A DNA stretch of 64,000 nt from the NCBI GenBank assembly GCA_032622095.1, contig CP136069.1:199177239-199241238 (forward strand), given 5' to 3'. The notes below the pieces were generated by a model that saw only the letters and a program-made list of their open reading frames with translations, was not told the DNA's origin and ran no database searches. The position numbers and the translations under genes are program-made. The DNA comes from Siphonodentalium dalli. Its lineage: Eukaryota; Mollusca; Scaphopoda; Gadilida; Siphonodentaliidae. Every line of letters starts with the position of its first letter. Within the stretch, counting starts at the first letter, position 1. This document shows, piece by piece, positions 1-10,776 of the stretch.

Positions 1-342
1 CCCTTTACCCAACAAAACCGGCCAAATAAAGCTTCAACAGCCTAAAACATATTCGGTCTGTCTCAATAGAACAATACAAATGTGGATATCATTGGAACCG
101 ACTCCTTGACCACATTGTGATAGTTACAGTTATGCCATGTGCCAATGCATTCTCTTATATATGCGAGTCGACCATAGGTCGCCTCGCATATATAAGAGAA
201 TGCATTGGCCTAAAAAAATCTTTTTAAAACACTTTTTACCATTTTTTCTTACATTCTCTTATATATACGAGGCGACCTATGGTCGACTCGCATATATAAG
301 AGAATGCATTGGCACAGGGCCGTTCTGTTGGGTAAAGGGTTA
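1..342 (+). mobile_element. PiggyBac-like MITE, family A copy 1
   Basis: The termini ccctttacccaaca (position 1) and tgttgggtaaaggg (325-339) are inverted repeats, and the right end abuts TTAA, the target duplication typical of piggyBac elements. The left TTAA would lie just outside the window. Inside are two copies of a near-palindromic core (142-208 and about 249-312) built from ccaatgcattctcttatata, gcgagtcgacc, ataggtcgcctcgc and its complement; the second core is inverted relative to the first. It has no coding capacity. Other family members are at 41609 and 46196. The family assignment rests on the TTAA and terminal CCC only. Confidence 0.75.
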
Positions 343-1400
343 AGGAATGATTGGTCTATCTAAGATATACGTGTGGGGTTAAGGAATGATTGGTCTATCT
401 AAGATATACGTGTGGGGTTAAGGAATGATTGGTCTATCTAAGATATACGTGTGGGGTTAAGGAATGATTGGTCTATCTAAGATATACGTGTGGGGTTAAG
501 GAATGATTGGTCTATCTAAGATATACGTGTGGGGTTAAGGAATGATTGGTCTATCTAAGATATACGTGTGGGGTTAAGGAATGCTTGGTCTATCTAAGAT
601 ATACGTGTGGGGTTAAGGAATGATTGGTCTATCTAAGATATACGTGTGGGGTTAAGGAATGATTGGTCTATCTAAGATATACGTGTGGGGTTAAGGAATG
701 ATTGGTCTATCTAAGATATACGTGTGGGGTTAAGGAATGATTGGTCTGTCTAAGATATACGTGTGGGGTTAAGGAATGATTGGTCTATCTAAGATATACG
801 TGTTGGGTTAAGGAATGATTGGTCTATCTAAGATATACGTGTGGGGTTAAGGAATGATTGGTCTGTCTAAGATATACGTGTGGGGTTAAGGAATGATTGG
901 TCTATCTAAGATATACGTGTGGGGTTAAGGAATGATTGGTCTGTCTAAGATATACGTGTGGGGTTAAGGAATGATTGGTCTATCTAAGATATACGTGTGG
1001 GGTTAAGGAATGATTGGTCTATCTAAGATATACGTGTGGGGTTAAGGAATGATTGGTCTGTCTAAGATATACGTGTGAGGTTAAGGAATGATTGGTCTAT
1101 CTAAGATATACGTGTGGGGTTAAGGAATGATTGGTCTATCTAAGATATACGTGTGGGGTTAAGGAATGATTGGTCTGTCTAAGATATACGTGTGGGGTTA
1201 AGGAATGATTGGTCTATCTAAGATATACGTGTTGGGTTAAGGAATGATTGGTCTATCTAAGATATACGTGTGGGGTTAAGGAATGATTGGTCTGTCTAAG
1301 ATATACGTGTGGGGTTAAGGAATGATTGGTCTATCTAAGATATACGTGTGGGGTTAAGGAATGATTGGTCTGTCTAAGATATACGTGTGGGGTTAAGGAA
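337..1400. repeat. 39-bp minisatellite, 27 copies
   Basis: The unit begins taaggaatgattggtctatc and recurs exactly every 39 bp from 341 to 1394. Copies differ at a few sites (ctatct or ctgtct; tgtgggg, tgttggg or tgtgagg). The variant order in copies 11-16 is repeated in copies 22-27, so part of the array was copied as a block of 11 units. It lies in a SIAE intron and abuts MITE A1 at a TTAA that is itself part of the repeat unit. Confidence 0.97.
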
Positions 1401-1956
1401 TATCGATAAGAGTCAAATGTCCTTTTATTCTACAGTGTACAACATTAAAGAGCGTTACTCACTACAGTTATCCCGATATGCTAATTATAAAGAGCGTCTG
1501 TATGGAAAGTTCAAAACTGTTCTTGAATTTCGGTTCCTTGTCATTGTTTAAGACATTGCAATAATTACATTAAACCAATTAGGCCATACGTTCAGTTGTA
1601 TATGGGAGTTTCCTCTCGTGTGCATGTGTGATGTGAATGAATGTGATTCATGTGGTTGCAAGTGTATCTTTCATTTTTAATCTGCATGGTGAGCGCATGG
1701 AAAGTTGGCGATGGAAATTCTGATGAATTTCGTGTCAAATTCGATGGTTGAATAGATATATTCATGTCTTTTACCATGTACATAAATGGTTGAAAGAAAA
1801 CATAGGTTTACGTGCAATATACTTTATATATAATTACAAAATAATGCGTTAGTGGTAAGCATCGATCTTTATCGGTAGGACACACCACAGGAATTTACAT
1901 AAGACAGATGGACTACATGCCTACGTGCAGATAAGATACTTGTCTAGCTACCATAC
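1401..1956. other. SIAE intron, no feature seen
   Basis: AT-rich unique-looking sequence between the minisatellite and the SIAE exon at 1957. No exon, RNA gene or repeat was recognised on either strand. The next SIAE exons must lie left of the window. Confidence 0.5.
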
Positions 1957-2095
1957 CTGGATTTGGTATGGACCACTTTTGCTGGACTGCCATCAAATCG
2001 TACTGGATCTCATCAGAAGCGGTTTCGGCCACGGTGAAGAGCCTGACATCCGGGTAGTTGTGAGCATCCGCGATCTCCTCAGATGCATTGAACAT
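1957..2095 (-). CDS. SIAE: Sialate O-acetylesterase, third coding exon
   Basis: Read on the minus strand, an acceptor (ttttggtag) precedes ATG TTC AAT GCA, and the exon ends aatccag before donor gtatgg. It encodes 46 residues plus one base, beginning MFNASEEIADAHNYPDVRLF and ending QQKWSIPNP. This matches the SIAE segment after the catalytic-serine block, where vertebrate proteins have an FNAT motif and then a tryptophan-serine-x-proline stretch. It joins the exon at 3066 in phase 0 with no length difference from the family. The initial ATG is internal, not a start. SIAE removes O-acetyl groups from sialic acids in the lysosome or secretory pathway. Confidence 0.85.
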
Positions 2096-2129
2096 CTACC
2101 AAAACATATAAATATCTGTCCAGTATTAA

Positions 2130-2348
2130 GCCTTTCATGACGGGAGCTGGGCTGGTTCAGAATTTAAAAACAGGTGCCAGTGCATTCTCTTATATGTGCG
2201 AGTCTCACATAGGGAGCCTCGCACATACCAGTAAATAAACTGTCTTAGTAGGTCAATGCCTACGGGAGACTCGCAAATATATAAGAGAATGTACATGTAT
2301 TGGCACAGGGTTTTCGCAAAATTTCAGGAAGCTCCAGTCATGGAAGAG
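2130..2348. mobile_element. PiggyBac-like MITE, family B copy 1
   Basis: Flanked by TTAA on both sides (2126-2129 and 2349-2352). The left end is gcctttcatgacgggagct and the right end agctccagtcatggaagag, imperfect inverted repeats. It carries diverged versions of the same hairpin core found in family A (ccagtgcattctcttatat, gagtctcacatagggagcctcgc). Confidence 0.7.
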
Positions 2349-2378
2349 TTAATAACATAAATATAACATAACTGTTCA

Positions 2379-2429
2379 GATAATAAGTTCAACAAACGAC
2401 CATATAGGTCGTTTGTTGAACTTATTATC
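2379..2429. repeat. 51-bp perfect palindrome
   Basis: Arms gataataagttcaacaaacg + acc and the exact complement flank a 5-nt centre (atata). A diverged copy with similar flanking sequence is at 48713-48935, including the shared stretch ttccaatgtatactttta, so this is part of a dispersed foldback element extending to about 2590. Confidence 0.8.
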
Positions 2430-3065
2430 TAAACATTTCCCTCAATAAATCTGGCCCCTTCTGCACTTTTATTTATCTATCGTCATGCTCGTATCACTTT
2501 AACATCCATCTAAATGAAAAATAGATCATTCCAATGTATACTTTTATAACTGAGTGGGAGAGTCCATTCAATATGGGAAGGATTAACTGAAACTGAACTG
2601 TCTAACACATTGAGCGAATTCAAAGTGCGCGTGAAATTAAAACTGGACAAAAAATAGTATTGCTACTGATTGCTAGAGTTTAAATGCGAGAAAGGTACCA
2701 TTCACATTGTGTGTGATATATTAGAGTGCAATAGCGACATATACAGGTCGTATTACGACAGCCCGGACAAAAGTGCCATATACTGATATTTTGTACATAT
2801 GTATGTGTGCTTCAATTCTAGTCCGGGAAACCGACCTTTTGATCTTTATTGCTTGTCACCAGACAAGATGGCGTCCAATATGGCCGCCGTTTATCAGACG
2901 GGTCACTTAGTCAGTTTGATGCAAATTATAGTAAGACAATGTTGTCATGTGTATTCAAATGTATATATGCTTATAGGTGGTTGGTTTTGTCCGAGCTGTC
3001 GTGATAAAAATCCGTAATACACAGTCTACTAATATTACTTTCTTCGGCGGTACATGAAGACATAC
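2430..3065. other. SIAE intron, rest of a dispersed repeat then unique sequence
   Basis: The first about 160 bases match the flank of the related copy at 48770-48935. No exon or other feature was seen in the remainder. Confidence 0.45.
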
Positions 3066-3400
3066 CATCGAGACAGTGAACACCATGTTGCTTTGGCCCG
3101 AACAGAGCCAAACGTCCCCAAATAACACATCCTCCAACGACAGTTTCCCTTCCTTGCCATACACCGTGACAGTATATGGCCCGCCTGCTGACATCGCTGG
3201 TAGCGTAGCAACCCATACACCACCGGGTCCGAACCCACTGGGTTTTATTTCAGCAGTGGTGACGTTCTTGCCAGAGAGGGCCACGGTGATATTTCCCGAA
3301 ACCAAAGCCGAGAATCCCCATATGTTGGCCCGTTTTGGTTGTTGCTGTAGAACCATGTGATCATTGTAAAACGACGGCAAAGCAAATGTGCCTCCTTTAC
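3066..3400 (-). CDS. SIAE: Sialate O-acetylesterase, second coding exon with catalytic Ser block
   Basis: On the minus strand an acceptor (ctctag, 3406-3401) opens a 335-nt exon (2 nt + 111 codons) that ends at donor GTATGT. It encodes the first conserved block of SIAE: YNDHMVLQ near the start, IWGF about 15 residues later, AGGPYTVTVYG, then LEDVLFGDVWLCSGQSNM. GQSNM carries the expected nucleophilic serine of this SGNH-like esterase family. The exon starts in phase 1 relative to the exon at 4471-4621 and joins the exon at 1957-2095 in phase 0. No frameshift or stop is present, so the gene looks functional here. Many ORFs on the opposite strand are shadows. Confidence 0.93.
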
Positions 3401-4470
3401 CTAGAGATGAAAGATATAGTTACCATGGTTACCATAGATCGTGTTACCATAGATATTCATACAGGTAAGCTATTCAAATAATTAACTATTACAATGAGTA
3501 AGTACTTAATTGGTGATTGGATGTGGAGATAATTTATGGAAAACTTTTCATGTAGAATTATAAATAAATAAATAAATAAATAATTATAAATAGCAAGCGA
3601 ACTTTATAATTTTTTGTTAAGTTAATCATAAAAATCTAGATTTTTTTCATCTTTTATTTGGATGCTATACCTTCTTTAAATTTTTAATTCCCTTGGCGGG
3701 CAGTGGTTGGTTCAATAAATTATATTTTATTATATATATGTGCTCTTGATATGTACATTTATATAACACTATATAAGTCTTCGAGGCTCATAGTCTCATG
3801 CACAGGTAATGTTGCTTCGCTTGCATGATATCTTTTTTGTGGGAATTACTGAAACAGTGTGGTGTGTATACACAGATTTTAGTTTGTAGTTTTGTGTTAC
3901 TAAAATTATTATCTAAATTATAAAGCTAAGTCGGCGATAATATTATCCATAAAAGGTCGATTTCATAAATCGATATCCATATACGTAATGTGATTGATTT
4001 CATAAATCGATATCCATATACGTAATGTGATTGATTGCTAAATTTCTTGTTGAAACCTTACTTAAAAACTAGATATGGCAAGAAACGTGGGTAAAAAGTT
4101 ATGGGGGTATGTTTCTGTCACATACAGAACGTATTGGGACAGAGCGGGGCAAGACAGTGTTACAGACACTAGTCTTATAGAATTTTTATATGTGTATCCC
4201 TCGTGTTACAGACACTTATAGAAGATATTTTTATATTTGTATCCCTTGTGCATCTTTATAAGTGTCGCAGTTTCTGTAACGCTTGTTCCGCTCTGTCCAA
4301 AGACTTTCTACATGGGACAAAATTTCACAAAAACAAACCCCCATAATATTCTGCTCACTTTCTTGCAATATATGTATTCCTATGTTGTCAGAAACTGTTG
4401 GGTGCCCAAAACATCGCCTATATGTGGGTGCATGTGTATATATACTCGGTCAGTCAGTCTGTTTTCTCAC
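3401..4470. other. SIAE intron 1 with small repeats
   Basis: Contains a direct duplication of about 37 bp (tttcataaatcgatatccat..., starting near 3962 and 3999) and a long imperfect inverted repeat at about 4102-4352, with arms starting ttatgggggtatgtttctg and ending aaacaaacccccataa. The latter looks like a degraded foldback element. No additional exon was seen. Confidence 0.5.
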
Positions 4471-4621
4471 TTTTTGACTCCAACTTTAGATAACTGTTCT
4501 GCTCTTCTGATTTTGGCTGTTCTTCGTTATGTTCTGAGAAGCTCTCTTCAAAATCTGCAGGATGTGCATCAGTTTGAACCCACACCGCAATCACCAGCAA
4601 CCCACATAATAAGTTGGACAT
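4471..4621 (-). CDS. SIAE: Sialate O-acetylesterase, first coding exon with signal peptide
   Basis: The minus-strand ATG at 4621 opens 50 codons plus one base, ending at a good donor (GTGAGA, 4470-4465). The first 19 residues (MSNLLCGLLVIAVWVQTDA) are a typical signal peptide with a likely cleavage after TDA. A glutamate- and serine-rich stretch follows (ADFEESFSEHNEEQPKSEEQ). The single overhanging base completes an AGT codon with the two leading bases of the exon at 3400, giving a continuous reading frame into the SIAE core. A signal-peptide exon directly upstream, on the same strand and in matching phase, supports assignment to SIAE. The acidic linker is not familiar from vertebrate SIAE. 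If the donor is not used, the frame stops at 4454 and would give a 55-residue secreted peptide. Confidence 0.65.
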
Positions 4622-4655
4622 TCTGGTCCACAGGGCGATCTGAAATTATACAGCA

Positions 4656-4661
4656 TTTATA
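4656..4661 (-). promoter_or_regulatory. Possible TATA box for SIAE
   Basis: TATAAA on the minus strand, about 35-40 bases upstream of the SIAE ATG. It would give a very short 5' UTR. A competing reading is that ataatttcag just upstream of the ATG is a 3' splice site of a 5'-UTR intron. Confidence 0.3.
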
Positions 4662-4679
4662 ATGGACGTTTTACAAGAG

Positions 4680-5291
4680 GCAGGGGCGTGGCTAGAGTGT
4701 CCCCGTTGGGGGGTCCACATTGACATTTCCAACTGATACCCCCCCCCCCCCAAGCCAAACCAAACTCCCAGATTTGCAGAATTCTGGTGTCTCAAGTTTC
4801 CCCAACTAAACCCGCTAAGATATTATTCTCGGTCAAAATGGGAAATGTCACACAGTCTTTGAATGCAATTGCGGTAGATGTAATTGAAAGTGTACCCAAG
4901 GTCGGCAACCCGCTCTTACACAACCTTTGGCAACTTGAGAAAATGTACATAATTATGGTCGGTAATTATATCGCTCCAAGCTTCCCAACTGAACCTGACA
5001 TTTTCCATCCGGCCATTTCAGTCCAAAATTTCGATGTTGGGAGTAGTTTAAACATCACCATGTGTGCATATATATGTAGGAGAAAATTTACTTTTCATCG
5101 CAAAATACCTTATTACCAGCAAAATATCCCATTCCCCATGTCGCCATTGGTTCAAACTTGAACACAGCGGAATTTAATTGGTCAAGGACATAGAACACTT
5201 TTGCATTAACGAAATTGTCAGTTTTGTAGATGAAACAATTTTGAATGGCTTCTCATTTGAATTGAATTGTGGGATGTGTTATGTGGTTATA
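4680..5291. other. Intergenic, no gene seen
   Basis: Contains a 13-base C run at about 4740-4752 and otherwise unremarkable AT-rich sequence. Short open frames here have no recognisable protein features. Confidence 0.4.
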
Positions 5292-5295
5292 TTAA

Positions 5296-5759
5296 GGATA
5301 CTCAATCCGATTCCGATCAGAGAGTCCCCATATCAACAAGATACAACAACAACATTTCTTCAAAATACGCTTTAGTTATCACAATCGATTAATTGCAACA
5401 AAATTATGATAACTACTGTCAACTATGGTATCAAATTTCCCAAAACGTGTTATTTATCAACATTTTATTCAACGAAAGATGGCCGTGTTACCACTGGAGT
5501 ATCACAAAATTTGGCCCCATTACCACTTGATTTTAGAGTTATCCATCTTCAACCGCAATTTTATCCGAGGCCGTCCGTTTGGCGACGTTTTTCTGGGCCA
5601 CAAATAATTGGACATATCGAAAAATAACAAACTTCAAAAATCGATATCTGCTCACTCTGAGCTTTGATAGGTGGGTTCCTGGACTCGAATCAAACATGTT
5701 TTACCCCCGCGAAGCCAACGAAATAGTAATTTAGGAGCGTTAATTCGGATAATGCATCT
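5296..5759. mobile_element. TTAA-flanked MITE, family D copy 1
   Basis: Bounded by TTAA at 5292-5295 and 5760-5763. The left end ggatactcaatccgat matches the family terminus aggtactcaatccgat; the right end is diverged. Interior landmarks shared with the copies at 13527 and 26467 include caacaacaacattt, ttagttatca and gaatcgattaatt. Confidence 0.65.
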
Positions 5760-6032
5760 TTAATAGACACTGGGGGGCACTCTTGATTACGATTATATCA
5801 ATAATAATCATCTGGTTTTCGCGCCAAAATGATCATAGAACATTTTAGCATTCGTGTACATGCGTCGCATTATATTGGAACATGTGGCCAACTGGACAAT
5901 ATTTAGGCTACACACTCCACTGTATTATAAAATGGGTGGTTGTAAAAGTAAAACATAAAGTGGTCCAGCCATAAAGACTGATGGAAAAAACGATTGAAAT
6001 GTCATTTCTCATGAGAAATATGAGAATATCAA

Positions 6033-6962
6033 ATGTGCAGTCGTATATTACAGGCGGCTCTTTTCCTCAGTCACATGATTTATCCACAGGTCGACAAACT
6101 GTCCGTCGAAACGATTCTAGATATCTATGAAAAATCAATCGTGCCGATTATGACATATGGAGCCGAGATATGGGGCTTTGAAAACTTAGAGTGCTTCCGG
6201 AAACTAGAAACATGGTTCTTGAGATTCATATTTAACCTAAACAAGACCACACCGGAAGTGTTCATTTACGGGGAGCTGGGAATTAAACCAATTTCTCTGA
6301 AAATAAAAACTAAATTATTAATGTTCTGGAGCAGAATAATCACGATGGAAAGCACCCGACTCCCATTTATGCTTTACAATATAATGATGAATGTACGCAT
6401 TCTAGAAAATGTGAAAATCCCCTGGCTAGAATTTGTAAATACTGAACTGAATAAACTGGGCATGTCATATACGTGGAGAAACCAAACAGTTAGTAGCACA
6501 AAAATGTTTGCCAATGCCATAAAAACCAGAACTATGGACATCTATATATCAGACTGGCGAGCATCTATGGAAAAATCAAATAAATATGCATTTTATAGAT
6601 GCATAAAGCCAAATTTCGGCAGACCACGATATCTATCTCTCGATGATAACAATATCGTCCTGCCACTACTGAGATTCAGAACCAGAAACCACCGACTTCC
6701 GGTGGAAACTGGTTCTTGGACAAACACCCCATACTCAGAACGAAGATGCACTCTTTGTATGGATGAACTCGGCGATGAATACCACCTTGTTATGAACTGC
6801 CCTCGGTTAACTGCCCTCAGAACTAAATATTTGAAAGCCTACTATCGCAACCGACCGAACACAATTAAATTATATGACCTCTTCGATACAAATAACAGAA
6901 AGATCATAGTAAATCTATCAATATATCTAAAAAAGGCCCAAACACTAATGATCCACTCCTGA
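6033..6962 (+). pseudogene. C-terminal fragment of a non-LTR retrotransposon ORF2
   Basis: An open frame of 309 codons. Homology-like content starts near QVDKLSVETILDIYEKS (about 6078). It has the post-RT region of CR1/Jockey-type ORF2 proteins, including MTYGAEIWGFENL and a C-terminal Cys-His motif CTLCMDELGDEYHLVMNCP. The catalytic RT core and endonuclease are absent, so this is a 5'-truncated copy rather than a gene. The frame is uninterrupted to its stop, so the insertion is probably fairly recent. Confidence 0.8.
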
Positions 6963-7290
6963 GGCTCAATGAAAAACAAAAACAAAACAAAAAAACAACA
7001 ACAACAACAAATGCCCACCCTCATACAACACATGTACAGGGAATCGCCCCACATACATTATATACCCCCAATAATTATAAGATAACATTATCACATTATA
7101 AGATAGTATACCCTCAATCAATATACCATGTACATGTAGTACAGTAATAACTCCAACCTATATTGTGTATGTATATTATATTACCTCACATTTATATTAT
7201 GTAATATGTACACTGTTTGAAATTGAATCGCCTGTTATGTCAAATGCGACGAAAGGCGTAATAAACATCTGAATCTGAATCTGACAACAA
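6963..7290 (+). mobile_element. 3' UTR and microsatellite tail of the truncated LINE
   Basis: Follows the ORF2 fragment directly and ends in aataaacatctgaatctgaa + tctga, a short TGAATC-type tail at about 7262-7284. Such tails close CR1/L2/Jockey-type elements in place of poly(A). No RNA gene was seen. Confidence 0.65.
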
Positions 7291-7298
7291 AAAATACT

Positions 7299-7363
7299 GA
7301 CCCACCCCAGTAATACTAATCATATAGATTAATTAAGTATTACTGTGTGGGGTGTGGTCAGTG
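7299..7363. repeat. Short hairpin
   Basis: Inverted arms ctgacccaccccagtaatac and gtattactgtgtggggtgtg + gtcag surround a short loop, immediately after the LINE tail. Probably a small foldback element. Confidence 0.6.
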
Positions 7364-7719
7364 TTTGTTCTGAGGACTGAATTTATATTGCTCTCGCTCG
7401 CTAGCTCTCGTCTGTACATACCTTTGTTCTGATCCCATCCATGCAGATATGTCGTTGTTTGTAAACATCATCTCTTTTGATAAGAATCCTAAATCGCAAC
7501 TGTATGCTGTATGCGTCGTCAGCGTCGGATTACTATCTTTTCAAGTTCGGATACACCGCGTGAGTTCATACAATCAGTTAACCCTGGATACCCGCGTGAG
7601 TTCATACAATCAGTTAACACTGATTTACTGGATTGATTCTCCCATGCACCCATGCCGTTATCTATCGTATATCTTCTATCTATATCTATATTTGCGGATG
7701 TCCGTCTGTCTGTATGTCT

Positions 7720-8650
7720 GTCTGTCTGTGTTATATAGCAATTCACTTGGGACCATCTAGATGGCAAGAAAATTGTGACGAAAGGGGTCTAACAAGGGTA
7801 ACTTTTTACGAGAAAGATAATGGTGCGGGTTAGAATTTTCTAAAGTTACGCACCAACTTGATACACATGCTTCTTCATGATACAAGAATCTAATGGTGCA
7901 ATTTAAATACGCCAAATGTGTGCTGTTTGAATAAGAGATGGGGGAGGCACTAAATCTGATAAGAATTATACATAATCATCCGCATGATATCAGGAGTCTA
8001 TACCGGGAGTCTAATTGTGTGTGTCTTAAAGCTGGCGTCATTTGAGTCAGGGTGCACTGAAGGGGAGAGGGGCACCAAAATTGATAATTCATTTTAGCGC
8101 TGATTTCCAGACTCACATTCGCATTCTCCTGCATGATACGAGGAATATAATCGTGTGATTTAAAGACGCCAAATCGGTGCCGGTTGTGATGGGGGCCACT
8201 AAATTTGATACCAATTTGCTTATAGTCGCCGATTTCCACCAATTTGATATATATTCATTTTCATAATGAGTCAAATGTTGAGGTTTAAAAATGTCAAAAG
8301 TGACGCCGCTTACGTCGGGGATAGAGAAGGGAGGGTAAGCAAAACTGATACAAATATTTTTAGCGCCAATTTCGACAAAATTAATACACGCTCTTCTCCA
8401 ATGATACGAGGAATCAAATCGTGTGGTTTATATATTTTAAGCACCACATTAATTTTGGTGGCTATATTTACACATGTATGTCTGTCTGTGTTATATATAA
8501 GTCACGTGGCGGGGGACCATCTAGATGGCACCAAAGGGGTCTAGTCTGAGGGATTAACTTTTTACGAGGAAGATAATTGTGTGGCTAATATTTTATAAAG
8601 TGACGCCGTTGGTGTCAATGGCAGAAAAGGGCAGGGGCAGCAAAAATGAT
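7720..8650. repeat. Diverged tandem repeat region
   Basis: Landmarks such as atgatacgagga, taatcgtgtg, tttaaagacgcc and agcgcc recur every roughly 120-145 bp (about 7860, 8080, 8205, 8346). A longer block beginning gtctgtctgtgttatata, followed by gggaccatctagatggca and actttttacgag, occurs at both ends (about 7720 and 8478). The copies are strongly diverged, suggesting an old satellite or the inside of a degraded transposon. Confidence 0.6.
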
Positions 8651-8792
8651 GAAATTATTTTAAAGAGAAAATAATTGCTATTCGTCTGGTAGGTTACATG
8701 GTTATCTTTCAGTAGGTATCGAGACTATCAGACAATGTGTAAATATACTTGTACGCGCGCCTTTATAAGGGTGCCAGTAGCGCCGACCAGTT

Positions 8793-9413
8793 ATGAGAAT
8801 CAGACGAGCCCATCGCGGGCAAAGCTCTAAACTATTAAAACAATTGGAAGAGGCATTAATAACTGAAAACATCAGTCATGCCACTGCAGTTCTGGTGAAC
8901 CTGAAAAAGAAAATGGCGACTTTGGAAGCATTGGATTCTACACTTGTCGACCTCATCAACGATGATACCCTTGAAGACATTGTGGTGGAAGCTGACGAAT
9001 ACCTGTGTGGTTTAAACGCCCGTATTGTTGATGCTGAAATTGCAATAAACTATCTCAGTCTTAAAAGAGTGAATCCAGATGAACACAAAGACTCAGTTTC
9101 ACCAAAATCGCAACTGAAAATAAATCTCCCTAAAACAGATCTACCTAAGTTTTCCGGAGATATGCTGGAATGGCAGACGTTCTGGGAAATATTTCATTCA
9201 ACGATTGATTCATGTACTGAAATGCGAGATATTGAAAAATTTACCTATCTCCAAAACTTGCTCGTGGGAGATGCCAAAGCCTGCATCGAAGGCCTTCCGT
9301 TAAGCGTAATTGTAATTACTATCTATAACCTACACATAAACTGTTGGCATAACCTGGTGTATCCCCTAGCAACACAAGAGGAGCATAGGACTAATTTCAA
9401 CCTGTTTAATTAG
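8793..9413 (+). pseudogene. BEL/Pao retrotransposon gag fragment
   Basis: A 206-codon open frame. After an N-terminal helical region (KKKMATLEALDSTLVDLIND) comes the block conserved in BEL/Pao gag proteins: LPKTDLPKFSGDMLEWQTFW, then a helix ending FTYLQNLLVGDAKACIEGLP. Similarity stops abruptly after GLPLS, where the family normally continues with an ERFG-type segment; the remainder is unrelated. No zinc knuckles, protease, RT, integrase or LTR were recognised nearby, so this is a broken 5' fragment of the internal region. Confidence 0.75.
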
Positions 9414-9618
9414 CATAGTACAACAATCAAAGATATCCCTAATTTAATTATATTATATCCAAAGAATTGATGTCTCCTTCCCGGAACTCTAGTATTTTTT
9501 TTTTATATAATTTTTGTATTTTTGCACAGATTTGTGCGGGCAATTACTATGGTCATATAGCATGAATTTGTTGTCACTGCATGAGGACTTGCTTACCTCA
9601 TATGGCGTACTTGTTGGC
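9300..9618. other. No feature seen
   Basis: AT-rich sequence after the break in the gag homology, up to the next MITE. The reading frame to 9413 here shows no protein family features. Confidence 0.4.
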
Positions 9619-9622
9619 TTAA

Positions 9623-9790
9623 AGATACTCAATCCGATTAGTTATTAAACACCCCCAAATTACTATTTCTTTGGCTTCGGGGGTAAAACAGAATATTTGA
9701 ATCGAGTCGAGGAACCTATATACCCATAAAGCTCAGAGTGATCAGAATCGATTTTTGAAGTTTGTTATTTGAATTGTTTGTGGCCCCGAC
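9623..9790. mobile_element. Partial TTAA-flanked MITE, family D copy 5
   Basis: Starts agatactcaatccgatta after TTAA (9619-9622) and carries the family D interior (attactatttctttggcttc, aagctcagagtgatcag). The other half is missing; similarity fades near 9790. Confidence 0.6.
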
Positions 9791-10013
9791 TATATATACA
9801 GAAAGTAATGCTATCGCGAGCCAGCCATTTTGATAAAGAAGTTAGGCTAGCTCCATACCCATCCAAACACTGGTGCTCAGCTGTTTCACAATAAACGATT
9901 CTATCGCGTGTTATGTCCGTCTCCATCGCCGTTGAGATCCGTCTCTATCTCGTTGAGATCCGGCTCCATTTCGACTTTTTTTATAAAGTTTGCCGCGCAA
10001 TTTAATCAAAAAT

Positions 10014-10024
10014 ATGGCAGATGG
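10014..10024 (+). CDS. C2H2 zinc-finger gene, 11-nt coding part of first exon
   Basis: ATG GCA GAT GG is followed at once by a consensus donor, GTAAGT. The two leftover bases pair with the single leading base of the exon at 10777 to make GGA, keeping the frame into the zinc-finger exon. This gives a start MADGIYPGTSGS before the first ATG of the main exon. The upstream sequence (about 9880-10013) would be 5' UTR; it contains two copies of cgttgagatccg. No other acceptable start was needed. Confidence 0.6.
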
Positions 10025-10776
10025 GTAAGTTTTAATGTATTAGTATTGATATATGACACTTCTATAATAGTAAAAACGCAAACGACGTTATATTACGTTC
10101 ACGTATACCTACACATTTAGATCATACACGTCAGGGGTGTGCATTGAATTACTCAACACTGAAAACTATGTCTATTCGCATGTAAATCCAGTCGGAAATG
10201 ATCGTGACGTGTACTAGGGTGTTGGCAGATTATAACGAAACCATTTCTTGACATTCCCACAATATAACAACAAAAGAAATCAATCGTCAAAAATAGTGAA
10301 AAATGACCCGTCTCCTTCGTGATTTTATGTTTCAAATCGATTCTATCGCCCCTCCCTTTTAAAGACCCGGTTCTATTCGATCGACACTTTGTTGTTTCAG
10401 GCTGTTTGTTTTCATTCTGTAAGATATGACCTAACATAACAGCACTGAACCAGTCTGAACGGGCACGATAAGTGCCTACCAATGTTTATTGAATATCGCG
10501 ACGCATTTATTGACCCTTTTCAGTCAAATGCATAGGTATAACTGTGGCAATGCTGCCGCGGCTTTATCGTTCGTCGGAGACCACTTTGCTCTAGACACTG
10601 TGTATATTTCGATTGATCTCCCACCGTCGCATGCACGTGTGCTTCGGGTTATAATGGGACGCTGTGTGAAGGTCGCTTCGGGTGACATCATTGGTGTCAT
10701 ATTGGAATATATATACATATAGCGTATGTATATAGGGTTATAAAGGCTGCCTCTAAATATTATATTTTCCCCCCAG
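10025..10776 (+). other. Intron of the zinc-finger gene
   Basis: Runs from donor GTAAGT to an acceptor with an unusually C-rich tract (ttttccccccag). A CG-richer open frame inside (10489-10722, same strand) has no recognisable family features and is not needed for the gene; it was not called as an exon. Confidence 0.5.

Noticed and set aside
137-343. Short frames running through the hairpin cores (also at 41749-42346, 45668, 58577-59031)
   Set aside because: They encode the same palindromic repeat in several frames and on both strands; no coding evidence.
3076-3360. 94-codon plus-strand frame
   Set aside because: Antisense shadow of the SIAE catalytic exon.
10489-10722. 77-codon CG-richer frame within the zinc-finger gene intron
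   Set aside because: No family features, and the flanking exons already join in phase without it.
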